Source of the DNA: Mycobacterium lehmannii
GTDB lineage: Bacteria > Actinomycetota > Actinomycetes > Mycobacteriales > Mycobacteriaceae
Direction of reading: 5' to 3'
Assembly: GCF_002245535.1 (NCBI RefSeq)
Contig: NZ_NKCN01000012.1
Location: 62,001-126,000, forward strand
DNA length: 64,000 bases
Below the pieces are notes generated by a model. The model was not told the DNA's origin. It ran no database searches and was given only the letters and a program-made list of their open reading frames with translations. How positions within the stretch are numbered: the stretch's first letter is position 1; each line of letters starts with the position of its first letter. The position numbers and the translations under genes were made by a program. Shown here in pieces: positions 26,801 to 34,816 of this stretch.

Positions 26801-28426
26801 GTGACGACATCCGATTCCACCCGCTTCGACGCGATCATCGTCGGGGCCGGGTTCTCCGGGCTGTACGCGCTGCATCGACTGCGTGAGCAGGGGCTGCGCA
26901 CCATCGTCCTGGAGAAGGCCGAGAACGTCGGGGGCACATGGCTGTTCAACCGGTATCCCGGTGCCCGCTGTGACATCGAGAGCATCGAGTACTCCTACAG
27001 CTTCTCCGAGGAGATCGAGCAGGAGTGGGTGTGGACCGAGACGATGCCGCGCCAGCCCGAGATCGAGGCGTACCTGAACTTCGTTGCCGACCGACTCGAT
27101 CTCCGCCGCGACATCCGGTTCCACACCGAGGTCACCGCGATGACCTTCGACGAGACCGCCTCCGAGTGGGAGGTGCGGGCCGCGGACGGGAAGGTGTTCG
27201 TCGCACCGTTCGTCGTGGCGGCGACGGGGATCCTGTCGGTCCCGAAGGAGCCGGAGATCCCCGGCATGGGTGCCTTCGAGGGTGTCTCGCTGTTCACCAG
27301 TCGGTGGCCGCAGCACGACGTGGACTTGGCTGGCAAGCGGGTCGGCGTGATCGGGACGGGTTCGACTGGCGTACAACTGATCCCGGTCGTGGCTCAACAG
27401 GCCGGCCACCTCACCGTCTTTCAGCGCTCGCCGGCCTATACGCTGCCGTGGGAGGTTCGCCCCTTCGACGACGGCGAACTCGACGAGTTGAAGGCGAACT
27501 ACGCCCAGATCCGCGCCGCGCAACGCGAACACGCGGTGGGCGCGGCCCGGCTGAGCGCGTTCTCGGTGATGTTCGAGATGATGACCAAACCGCCGCTGAA
27601 GTCGGCTTCTCGCGAGGAGCAACTGCGCGCCGTCGAGGAGGGCGGCATCATCGGCGCGCTCAGCTGGGGCGACGTGTTCTTCGACATCGAGGCCAACCAG
27701 ATGGCGGCCAAACTCTACGGCGAGGCGGTGGCGCGCATCGTCAAGAACCCCGAGACCGCGGCGGCGCTGACCCCGACGCACCCGTTCGGATGTAAGCGTC
27801 CGATCATCGACCAGGGTTACTACGAGACATTCAACCGCGCCAACGTGACGCTGGTTGACCTGCGCAAGGGTCCGATCGTGGAGGTCACCTCGACGGGCAT
27901 CCGCACGGAACAGGGCGACCACGAGCTCGACGTGATCATCTACGCCACCGGCTTCGACGCGATGACCGGGGCGATGACGAGGATCGCGGTGACCGGGCGC
28001 GACGAGCTGTCCCTGGGCGACTTTTGGACGACCGAGGGGCCGTACGCATACCTGGGGATCGCGGTGGCGGGCTTCCCGAACCTGTTCATCATCCAGGCGC
28101 CCGGAAGCCCGGCCCCGGCAAGCAATTTCGTGACCGCGCTCGAACAGCACGTCGAGTGGATCGGCGACTGCATCGGGTACCTGAAGGACAAGGGGTATCG
28201 CAGCATCGAAGCGTTGCCCGACGCGCAACGCGAGTGGATCGAACACGCGACGTCGTTGGTGGCGCCGACGGTGCTCGACCATCCGTCGTGCAACTCCTGG
28301 TACAACGGCGGCAACGTACCGGGCAAGAAGCGGATGTACATGGGCTACACCGCGGGCATTCCCGAGTACCGGCGCCGCTGCGACGAGGTCGCCGACGCCG
28401 GCTACGCCGGGTTCAAGCTGGCATGA
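26801..28426 (+). CDS. Flavin-binding monooxygenase, Baeyer-Villiger-like
   Basis: A 541-residue FAD/NADPH monooxygenase. IIVGAGFSGLYALHRLREQG binds FAD, KRVGVIGTGSTGVQLIP binds NADPH, GGTWLFNRYPGARCDIES and SIEYSYSFSEE match the Baeyer-Villiger family closely. The fingerprint FxGxxxHxxxW(P/D) reads FEGVSLFTSRWP, with Phe for His. GTG start with GAGGG seven bases upstream. First gene of a five-gene operon in which all junctions overlap by four bases. It would convert a ketone (perhaps a ring ketone) to an ester or lactone, and the next gene encodes a hydrolase. Confidence 0.9.
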   Translation: MTTSDSTRFDAIIVGAGFSGLYALHRLREQGLRTIVLEKAENVGGTWLFNRYPGARCDIESIEYSYSFSEEIEQEWVWTETMPRQPEIEAYLNFVADRLDLRRDIRFHTEVTAMTFDETASEWEVRAADGKVFVAPFVVAATGILSVPKEPEIPGMGAFEGVSLFTSRWPQHDVDLAGKRVGVIGTGSTGVQLIPVVAQQAGHLTVFQRSPAYTLPWEVRPFDDGELDELKANYAQIRAAQREHAVGAARLSAFSVMFEMMTKPPLKSASREEQLRAVEEGGIIGALSWGDVFFDIEANQMAAKLYGEAVARIVKNPETAAALTPTHPFGCKRPIIDQGYYETFNRANVTLVDLRKGPIVEVTSTGIRTEQGDHELDVIIYATGFDAMTGAMTRIAVTGRDELSLGDFWTTEGPYAYLGIAVAGFPNLFIIQAPGSPAPASNFVTALEQHVEWIGDCIGYLKDKGYRSIEALPDAQREWIEHATSLVAPTVLDHPSCNSWYNGGNVPGKKRMYMGYTAGIPEYRRRCDEVADAGYAGFKLA

Positions 28427-29532
28427 GACCCGCCGAACGCGCGTACCGCGTCGGGCGCGACTTCGCGGGCGTGGTGCCCAGAGCACACGCCGCGGTGGCC
28501 GGACCCGGCGACTGGAAGCCGCTGTCGCGCAGCGGTGCCCGCCAACTCGGTGAGGTCGTGCTCGACGAACTGGCGCTGACGGGAATGACGCTGACCGCAC
28601 CTCCACCGCGGCTGGAGCGCACGGTCGAGTCCTGCGCCGCCGCCGCTGAGGAGCTAGAGGGCTTGGGCATGGGGGGTGTGCACGTCGAGCCGGATGCGCT
28701 GCGGCCCAGAATGATCCGGCACCGCCGGTTCGGCCGATCCCGATACGAACAATTGAGCTTCGAGCACGACCCCCACCTGCCGTCGTCGCTGCAGGGATTC
28801 GGCGGTCCCGCCACGGCGGTGGTCCATCTGTGCCGAAGCGGTGACGAGGCGCGGCCGTGGCTGGTGTGGGTGCACGGCGCCGGTCAGGGGCTGCCGATCG
28901 ACCTGGTGTTCTCGCGGGCGCGGCGGCTGCAGGAACAGCTCGGGTACAACATTGCGCTGCCGGTGCAACCCGGATGCGGGGTGCGGCGCGACCGGTGGCC
29001 GACATATCCGAACATGGATCCGCTGAACAACCTGGCGGGCATGATCCGGGTGGTGTCCGAGGTGCGGGCGGTGCTCCGTTGGCTTCGGCCGCAGGCGAGT
29101 GCGATTGCCGTATCAGGGGTTTCGATGGGCAGCCCCGTGGCCGGCCTGGTCTCGCACCTCGAAGACGTCGACGCCGTCGCGGTCTACACGCCGATCTTCG
29201 GGCTCAACGCGATGATCGCCGCACACCTGGGGCGGTGGGGACCGTCGGTGCACGACACGGTCGACCTGTTGCGGTCAGAGCCCGTCGAACGCGTGATGTC
29301 GGTCGTGGACTACCAGTCCGTCGAGCCCACGGCTCCGCCCGAGCGTCGGCTCATCGTCGGGGCGTGGCACGACCAGATGGCGCGACGCGAGCCGGCCGAG
29401 CGACTGCACGAGCGGTGGGGCGGCGAACTGTACTGGCACCGCGGCAGCCACGTCGGCCACCTGTTCGCGGGCGGTGTGCAGCGGGCGTCGGAACGCTTCC
29501 TCAGGGCGGTCAGCGGGAGCGGGGCGCGATGA
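28423..29532 (+). CDS. Alpha/beta hydrolase-like protein
   Basis: A 369-residue protein I do not recognise from a named family. From about residue 140 it has an alpha/beta hydrolase pattern: PWLVWVHGAGQG (oxyanion-hole HGxGQG), AVSGVSMGSPVAG (nucleophile elbow GVSMG), LIVGAWHDQMA (acid strand) and HRGSHVGHLFAGG (His). The first 140 residues form a separate, mostly helical segment. The long open frame upstream is not coding, since the ATG at 28423 overlaps the monooxygenase stop as ATGA. Position directly after a Baeyer-Villiger enzyme suggests ester or lactone hydrolysis. Confidence 0.78.
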   Translation: MRPAERAYRVGRDFAGVVPRAHAAVAGPGDWKPLSRSGARQLGEVVLDELALTGMTLTAPPPRLERTVESCAAAAEELEGLGMGGVHVEPDALRPRMIRHRRFGRSRYEQLSFEHDPHLPSSLQGFGGPATAVVHLCRSGDEARPWLVWVHGAGQGLPIDLVFSRARRLQEQLGYNIALPVQPGCGVRRDRWPTYPNMDPLNNLAGMIRVVSEVRAVLRWLRPQASAIAVSGVSMGSPVAGLVSHLEDVDAVAVYTPIFGLNAMIAAHLGRWGPSVHDTVDLLRSEPVERVMSVVDYQSVEPTAPPERRLIVGAWHDQMARREPAERLHERWGGELYWHRGSHVGHLFAGGVQRASERFLRAVSGSGAR

Positions 29533-30596
29533 CGGCGAGTACGGCCGCCGCGGTGCCCGGCGGAATCGACGAGATCGACGCCGCGTGGTTGACCGAGGCG
29601 CTTCGCACCGACGCGGGGCTGGACGGCGCGACGGTCGACGACGTCCGCGCCGAGCAGATCGCGATGGACAGCGGTTTCTCGTCGCTGCTGTACCGGCTGC
29701 ACCTGACCGGCGCGGCGGTGCCGTCCACGCTGATCGCCAAACTTCCCGCGGTGTCGGAGGCGCGCGGCGCGATGGAGCTGCTGGGCGGCTACCGGCGCGA
29801 GGTGTCCTTCTACCGTGACGTCGCCGGGCGGGCGCCGATGGACACACCGCGGGTGTACACCGCCCGGATGGCCGATGACGGGGTCGAATTCGTGCTGTTG
29901 CTCGAGGACCTCTCGGAGTGGGACAACGCCGATCACCTGGCGGGGCTGACGATGGACCGGGCCCGCACCTGCATCGGAGAACTGGCCGGCCTGCATGCGT
30001 GGTCGGGCGAACCGGCTGTGCTCGAACAGTTTCCGAGCATCGACACCCCGATCGCGAGGGACCTGCTGCTTCCGGCGTTCGGGCCGGGATGGGAGATCTA
30101 CCGTGCGCAGACCGCGGTGCGAGTCCCGCCCGGGGTGGCGGCGTTCGCGGAACGGTTCGCCGAACGCGCGGTCGCGGCGCTGCCCGTGCTCGCCGAACGG
30201 GACATGGTGCTGCACGGCGATATCCGGGCCGACAACCTCTTCTTCTCCGGCGACCGGATGAAGGTGGTCGACTTCCAGTTCACCGCCCGCGGCGCGGGTG
30301 CGGCCGACATCGCGTACCTCGTCACTCAGGGCCTGCCGACCGACGTCCGGGAAGGCCACGACGAGGCGCTGCTGCGTGAGTACCTCGACCACGTCGCCGC
30401 GCACGGATCTGCATACGACTTCGAGGAGGCGTGGCGGCACTACCGCTTCGCCGCGGTCTATCTGATGGTGCTGCCGGTCATCACGCTCAACGGGTGGGAC
30501 GCGTTGCCGGAACGGTCCCGGCGACTGTGCCTGACGCTCACCGACCGCGCCGTGGCCGCGATCGATGCCATCGACGCCCTGGAGGTGTTCTCATGA
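29529..30596 (+). CDS. APH-fold small-molecule kinase (ecdysteroid-kinase-like phosphotransferase)
   Basis: A 355-residue aminoglycoside-phosphotransferase-fold protein. TLIAKLPAV holds the ATP-binding Lys, MVLHGDIRADNLFF the catalytic loop (HGDxxxxN), and KVVDFQFTARG the metal-binding Asp. DFQF instead of DWE puts it in the ecdysteroid/choline-kinase-like branch. Its ATG overlaps the hydrolase stop and its stop overlaps the next start. Kinases of this fold phosphorylate hydroxyacyl-CoAs in 4-hydroxyacid catabolism (LvaA and ACAD10/11 systems); the present substrate is unknown. Confidence 0.83.
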   Translation: MTASTAAAVPGGIDEIDAAWLTEALRTDAGLDGATVDDVRAEQIAMDSGFSSLLYRLHLTGAAVPSTLIAKLPAVSEARGAMELLGGYRREVSFYRDVAGRAPMDTPRVYTARMADDGVEFVLLLEDLSEWDNADHLAGLTMDRARTCIGELAGLHAWSGEPAVLEQFPSIDTPIARDLLLPAFGPGWEIYRAQTAVRVPPGVAAFAERFAERAVAALPVLAERDMVLHGDIRADNLFFSGDRMKVVDFQFTARGAGAADIAYLVTQGLPTDVREGHDEALLREYLDHVAAHGSAYDFEEAWRHYRFAAVYLMVLPVITLNGWDALPERSRRLCLTLTDRAVAAIDAIDALEVFS

Positions 30597-30970
30597 GCCG
30601 GTCCGCACGCGAGGTGGTGGAGTTGTACAACCTGGTGGCGTGGAACAAGGCGGACTTTGCACTGGCCGAGGAACTGTTGGGCGAGACGGTGATTCGCCAC
30701 GAAGTGGGGGAGCCGGCGCATGTCTTGACGCACGAGCAGGCGGTGCGACGGGTGGTCGATATGTGGCAGGTGTCGGAGAGCATCCGCTTCGACCTGAACC
30801 TCGTGGTCGCCGGTGACGACGGTGAGCACGTCGCGATCGTCTACCAGTCACCGATCACGATGAAGGACGGGACGCAGACCACGATCGGCAGTATGGAAGT
30901 CTTCCGGGTGGTCGACGGCAGAATCGTCGAGGTGTGGAACTGCGGCTACAAGCAAGGAGTGTGGGCGTGA
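30593..30970 (+). CDS. SnoaL-like / NTF2-fold protein
   Basis: A 125-residue single-domain protein. VVELYNLVAWNKADFALAEE opens an NTF2 fold and TTIGSMEVFRVVDGRIVEVW closes it, as in SnoaL-like polyketide cyclases and ketosteroid-isomerase-like proteins. It is embedded in an overlapping operon between a kinase and an LLM oxidoreductase, which supports a catalytic or substrate-binding role in the same pathway. It is shorter than and not obviously similar to the SnoaL protein at 4240. Confidence 0.8.
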   Translation: MSRSAREVVELYNLVAWNKADFALAEELLGETVIRHEVGEPAHVLTHEQAVRRVVDMWQVSESIRFDLNLVVAGDDGEHVAIVYQSPITMKDGTQTTIGSMEVFRVVDGRIVEVWNCGYKQGVWA

Positions 30971-32010
30971 CCAAGCAAGTGCTCGACGAGCTGGGCTACT
31001 ACCTGTTGGCGGGCGCCGGGGGTGAGGGCCCGGCCACGCTGATGGACGAGGCTCGCCGCGGCGAGGAGCTCGGGTTCGGCACCGCGTTCATCTCCGAACG
31101 CTGGAACGTCAAGGAAGCGTCGTCGCTGGTGGGTGCGGCGTGTGCGGTGACGTCGCGCATGCAGATCGCCACGGCGGCAACGAATCACAACACACGTCAT
31201 CCGCTCATCACCGGATCGTGGGCCACGACGATGCACCGCCTCTCGGGCGGCCGCTTCACCTTGGGCATCGGGCGGGGGGTCGCGGCGATGTACGCGGCGT
31301 TCGGCATCCCGTCGGTCACGACCGCGCAGATGGAGGATTTCGCCCAGGTCATGCGTCGGCTGTGGAACGGCGAGGTGATCTTCAACCACGACGGACCGAT
31401 CGGCAAGTATCAGGTGCTGTTCCTCGACCCGGACTTCCGCGAAGACATCCGGCTGGCGATCGTGGCGTTCGGCCCGCAGACGCTGGCGCTGGGCGGACGG
31501 GCGTTCGACGACGTCGTCCTGCACACCTACTTCACTCCCGAGACCCTGCAGCGCGCCGTGAAGACGGTCAAGGACGCCGCCGAGAAGGCGGGCCGCGATC
31601 CGTCGAGCGTGCGGGTGTGGTCATGCTTTGCCACGGTCGGCGACCATCTGCCCGAAGAGCTGCGGTTGAAGAAGACGGTGGCCCGGCTGGCCACGTACCT
31701 GCAGGGCTACGGTGATCTCCTGGTCAGCACCAACGGCTGGGATCCCGCTGTGCTGCAACGCTTCCGCGACGACAAGGTCGTCCAGTCGATCCCCGGCGGT
31801 ATCGACCACAAGGCGTCGGCCGAGCAGATCGAACACATCGCGACCCTGATCCCCGACGAATGGCTGGAGCCGTCGGCCACCGGATCGGCCCGGCAGTGCG
31901 TCGAGCGCATCCGCAAGGAGTTCGACTACGGCGCCGACGCGCTGATCATGCACGGCGCGACGCCCGACGAACTGGAACCGATCATCGCCGCCTACCGCGC
32001 CTCTGAGTAA
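30967..32010 (+). CDS. LLM-class F420-dependent oxidoreductase
   Basis: A 347-residue luciferase-like TIM-barrel protein. The start is GTG at 30967 in a GTGA overlap with the previous stop. The N-terminus (LDELGYYLLAGAGGEGPATL), TAATNHNTRHPLITGSWATT and the segment GGRFTLGIGRGVAAMYAAFG match the mycobacterial F420-using LLM proteins (TIGR03857-like, from memory). These transfer hydride from F420H2 to unsaturated or keto substrates, or the reverse. Last gene of the five-gene operon begun by the Baeyer-Villiger enzyme, and followed by an intergenic repeat. Confidence 0.88.
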   Translation: MTKQVLDELGYYLLAGAGGEGPATLMDEARRGEELGFGTAFISERWNVKEASSLVGAACAVTSRMQIATAATNHNTRHPLITGSWATTMHRLSGGRFTLGIGRGVAAMYAAFGIPSVTTAQMEDFAQVMRRLWNGEVIFNHDGPIGKYQVLFLDPDFREDIRLAIVAFGPQTLALGGRAFDDVVLHTYFTPETLQRAVKTVKDAAEKAGRDPSSVRVWSCFATVGDHLPEELRLKKTVARLATYLQGYGDLLVSTNGWDPAVLQRFRDDKVVQSIPGGIDHKASAEQIEHIATLIPDEWLEPSATGSARQCVERIRKEFDYGADALIMHGATPDELEPIIAAYRASE

Positions 32011-32029
32011 CCCCACAGCGCTTCTTGTG

Positions 32030-32160
32030 GCGAGCGTGCGTGTCTGTACACGCCACGCCGCGAAAAGTGCGCGCGATTTGCACGCTCACCACTGCGCGAG
32101 CGTGCGCGTTCGCGGAAAAAAAGGGCGGCGCGTCGTGTGCAGACAGGCTCGCTCGCGCGG
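32030..32160. repeat. Intergenic palindromic repeat, copy 4 (double unit)
   Basis: Two facing units between convergent genes: GCGAGCGTGCGTGTCTGTAC, CACGCCACGCCGCGAAAAGTG, then TTGCACGCTCACC, followed by CTGCGCGAGCGTGCGCG and the inverted TCGTGTGCAGACAGGCTCGC. Same family and same context as the copy at 10341. The A-run AAAAAAAGGG in the middle is unusual for this GC content. Confidence 0.65.
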
Positions 32161-32183
32161 ACTGGGGTTAGCGCGGACTGGGT

Positions 32184-33680
32184 TCAGGGCGTGATGACCG
32201 TGCGGGCGACCGGTTCGGGGGCAGCCTGGCGGCTGTAGACCGCCCGCTGCAGCCCCCACAGCAGCGCGTTGCGGGTCTCCTCGGGATGGATCAGGTCGTC
32301 GAAACCGAGGTGACCCGCCGACCGGAACGACGCCTCGACCTCCATCTGGCGAAGCCGCGCCTCGACATCCTCGGCGGCGTGTGAGGCCTTGCTGAGTGCG
32401 GCCGCGCTCATCGCGCCCATCGTGGCGCCCGGGTAGGCGAACGTCGCGCTCTGGTTGTCAAACCCCAACAGCGACATCACCATCGAGCCGAAACCGTACG
32501 CCTTGCGCAGTGTGACGTGCAGCTTGATCGTCGTCGCGGCGGTCTGCGCGGCGAACATCCGCGCACCGCTGCGCAGCACACCGGCCTTCTCCGAGCGGCT
32601 CCCGGGCAGCATCCCCGGGTTGTCGGCGAGGAACACGATCGGCAGGTGGAACGAGTCGGCGACGGTGATGAAGTGTGCCGCTTTGTCCGCGGCGTCGGCG
32701 TCGATGGAACCGGCGATGACCTGCGGTTGGTTGGCCACCACCGCGACGGGGTGGCCGCCGAGATGGGCCAGCGCGCAGATGATCGCCGGCCCGAACTTCG
32801 GCTGGACCTCGAACCAGTCGGGGCGGTCGAAGACGACGTCGAGCACGCGCCGCATGTCGTAGACGCGCCGATTGCCGCGGGGCACAAGCTCGAGCAGCTC
32901 CGGGGTGTTCCGCGGGGCGGCCGCCTCATCGGCGGGAAGCGAATCCGGATACGACCACGCGCTGGCCGGAAAGTACGACAGGTAGCGGCGGATGTCGTCG
33001 AGCACCGCTTCGTCGTCCTCGGCGAGGTTGTGGATCACGCCGCTGGCGAGGGCCACCGTCGGACCGCCGAGGTCCTCCTTCGAGATGTCCTCGCCCGTCG
33101 ACTCTTTCACCACGGGAGGGCCCGCGGTGAAGATGGCGCCCTGGCGGCTCATGATCGTCCAGTCGCAGACCGGAGCGACCAGCGCGCCGTGCCCGGCCGA
33201 CGGCCCGAGCAAACCGGCGACCATCGGCACCTTGCCCGAACACTGGGCTTGCGCGAGAAGGTCGGTCGGGGTGCGGCCGTAGTGCTCGCCGCTGGGGCGA
33301 AAGCCCGCGCCCTCGAGCAGCATCACCAGCGGCACCTTGTCGCGCACGGCCAGCTCCGCCAATCGGTACCGCTTGGCGTTTCCGCCGGGGCCGATGCTGC
33401 CCGCCAGTGTCGTGAAATCCTCGGCGCCGATCATCACCGGCTTGCCGTCGAGATAGCCGGAGCCGGCGACGATGCCGTCGGCGGCGATGTCACCGCCGAC
33501 CAGGGTGCCGAACTCGCGGAAGGTGCCCTTGTCGAGCAGGTACTCGATGCGCGCGCGGGCGTCGAGCTTGCCTTTGTGGCGGTGCTTGGCGACCCGTTCG
33601 GCGCCGCCCATGTCGTAGGCGGTCTGACGTCGCCGCGACAGCTCGTCGAGCGTGGCATGCCAATCCTCGGCCTTGGTCAT
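32184..33680 (-). CDS. Acyl-CoA carboxylase carboxyltransferase (beta) subunit
   Basis: A 498-residue AccD/PccB-type carboxyltransferase. Two crotonase-like halves are visible: the N-half has AGSIGPGGNAKRYRLAE and VPLVMLLEGAGFRPSGEHYG, the C-half has LPIVFLADNPGMLPGSRSEK and GFGSMVMSLLGFD. It transfers carboxyl from carboxybiotin to an acyl-CoA (propionyl-, methylcrotonyl- or longer). No biotin carboxylase gene lies in the window, so it must use an alpha subunit encoded elsewhere. ATG at 33680 has AGGAG five bases upstream; a GTG codon directly precedes it. Divergent from an LLM oxidoreductase. Confidence 0.9.
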   Translation of the reverse strand: MTKAEDWHATLDELSRRRQTAYDMGGAERVAKHRHKGKLDARARIEYLLDKGTFREFGTLVGGDIAADGIVAGSGYLDGKPVMIGAEDFTTLAGSIGPGGNAKRYRLAELAVRDKVPLVMLLEGAGFRPSGEHYGRTPTDLLAQAQCSGKVPMVAGLLGPSAGHGALVAPVCDWTIMSRQGAIFTAGPPVVKESTGEDISKEDLGGPTVALASGVIHNLAEDDEAVLDDIRRYLSYFPASAWSYPDSLPADEAAAPRNTPELLELVPRGNRRVYDMRRVLDVVFDRPDWFEVQPKFGPAIICALAHLGGHPVAVVANQPQVIAGSIDADAADKAAHFITVADSFHLPIVFLADNPGMLPGSRSEKAGVLRSGARMFAAQTAATTIKLHVTLRKAYGFGSMVMSLLGFDNQSATFAYPGATMGAMSAAALSKASHAAEDVEARLRQMEVEASFRSAGHLGFDDLIHPEETRNALLWGLQRAVYSRQAAPEPVARTVITP

Positions 33681-33748
33681 CACAACTCCTGTCCATGGAT
33701 AGGCGATCGTCGCACCGGCATGACCTCGTTGACCATACTGAATCGCTT

Positions 33749-33765
33749 ACTGTAGCGTCTACGAC
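33749..33765. promoter_or_regulatory. Degenerate operator-like palindrome ACTGTAG-cgt-CTACGAC
   Basis: A weak member of the ACTGTAA set: left half one change, right half three, spacer length kept. It lies between the divergent carboxylase and LLM genes and ends one base before the LLM ATG, so binding there would block the start of transcription or translation. Confidence 0.4.
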
Positions 33766-33766
33766 C

Positions 33767-34795
33767 ATGCTTAGCGGCGCCGGCCTGAAGGTCGACGGGG
33801 CGGTCTCCAGTCGACTCGCCGACGTGGCCGAAACGGCGGGCACGCTGCAGCGGCGCGGGTATGACGGGTGCTGGACGGCCGAGGTCGCCCACGACCCGTT
33901 CCTGCCGCTGACGCTCGCCGCCGAGCACACCCAAACCCTCGATCTCGGCACCAGCATCGCCGTGGCGTTCGCCCGAAACCCCATGACCGTGGCCAACATC
34001 GGCTGGGATTTGCAGGACTATTCGCGGGGCCGGCTCATCGTGGGGCTGGGTTCACAGATCCGGCCGCACATCGAGAAGCGGTTCAGCATGCCGTGGAGCC
34101 AGCCCGTGCGCCGCATGGGCGAATTCGTGCACGCGATGCGCGAAATCTGGACATGCTGGCGCGACGGTTCGCGGCTGCGGTTCGAGGGCGACTTCTACAC
34201 GCACAAGCTGATGACGCCGATGTTCACTCCCGAACCGCATGACTACGGGTTCCCGAAGGTGTTCATCGCCGCGGTGGGTGAGGCGATGACCGAGATGGCC
34301 GGCGAGGTCGCCGACGGCGTTCTGGCCCACGCCTTCACGACCAAACGCTACTTTCAAGAGGTCACCATCCCGGCGCTCGAACGCGGTATGGCCCGATCGG
34401 GCAGGCGGCGCAGCGACTTTCAGGTGTCGTGTCCCATTTTCGTAGTGACCGGCGCCGACGAGCGCCAGGTCACCGACGCCGCCGTCGCCACCCGCAAGCA
34501 GATCGCCTTCTACGGGTCGACCCCGGCCTATCGCAAAGTGCTTGCGCTGCACGGGTGGTCCGATCTGCACGACGAACTGCACCGGCTCAGCCTCGCCGGC
34601 GAGTGGGACGCGATGGGTACGCTGATCGACGACCAGATTCTGGAGGCATTCGCGGTGGTCGCCCCGATCGACAAGCTGGCGGCCAAGATCGCAGACCGGT
34701 GCGACGGCGTGATCGACCGGGTGATGATCGGATTTCCGCGCTCGATCGAGGAAACGACGATAGCTGCCGTGCTGGAGGAAGTGCGCGGCAGGTGA
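33767..34795 (+). CDS. LLM-class F420-dependent oxidoreductase
   Basis: A 342-residue luciferase-like protein of the mycobacterial F420 group (TIGR03617-like, from memory). YDGCWTAEVAHDPFLPLTLA, LDLGTSIAVAFARNPMTVAN and SRGRLIVGLGSQIRPHIEKR follow the family pattern. The start is ATG at 33767, since the upstream codons overlap the divergent promoter; no clear ribosome-binding site is present. The P450 follows after 21 bases on the same strand. It differs substantially from the LLM protein at 30967, so the two probably act at different steps. Confidence 0.88.
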   Translation: MLSGAGLKVDGAVSSRLADVAETAGTLQRRGYDGCWTAEVAHDPFLPLTLAAEHTQTLDLGTSIAVAFARNPMTVANIGWDLQDYSRGRLIVGLGSQIRPHIEKRFSMPWSQPVRRMGEFVHAMREIWTCWRDGSRLRFEGDFYTHKLMTPMFTPEPHDYGFPKVFIAAVGEAMTEMAGEVADGVLAHAFTTKRYFQEVTIPALERGMARSGRRRSDFQVSCPIFVVTGADERQVTDAAVATRKQIAFYGSTPAYRKVLALHGWSDLHDELHRLSLAGEWDAMGTLIDDQILEAFAVVAPIDKLAAKIADRCDGVIDRVMIGFPRSIEETTIAAVLEEVRGR

Positions 34796-34816
34796 CGGTT
34801 CGGCAGAGGAGTTCTT

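Noticed and set aside
26681..29005. 774-codon minus-strand open frame antisense to the monooxygenase operon
   Set aside because: The plus strand encodes well-conserved proteins with overlapping starts; the antisense translation is Arg/Ala/Pro-rich without domains.
33695..33766. 24-codon N-terminal extension of the second LLM oxidoreductase
   Set aside because: It crosses the divergent promoter and operator-like palindrome and matches nothing in the family; the ATG at 33767 fits better.
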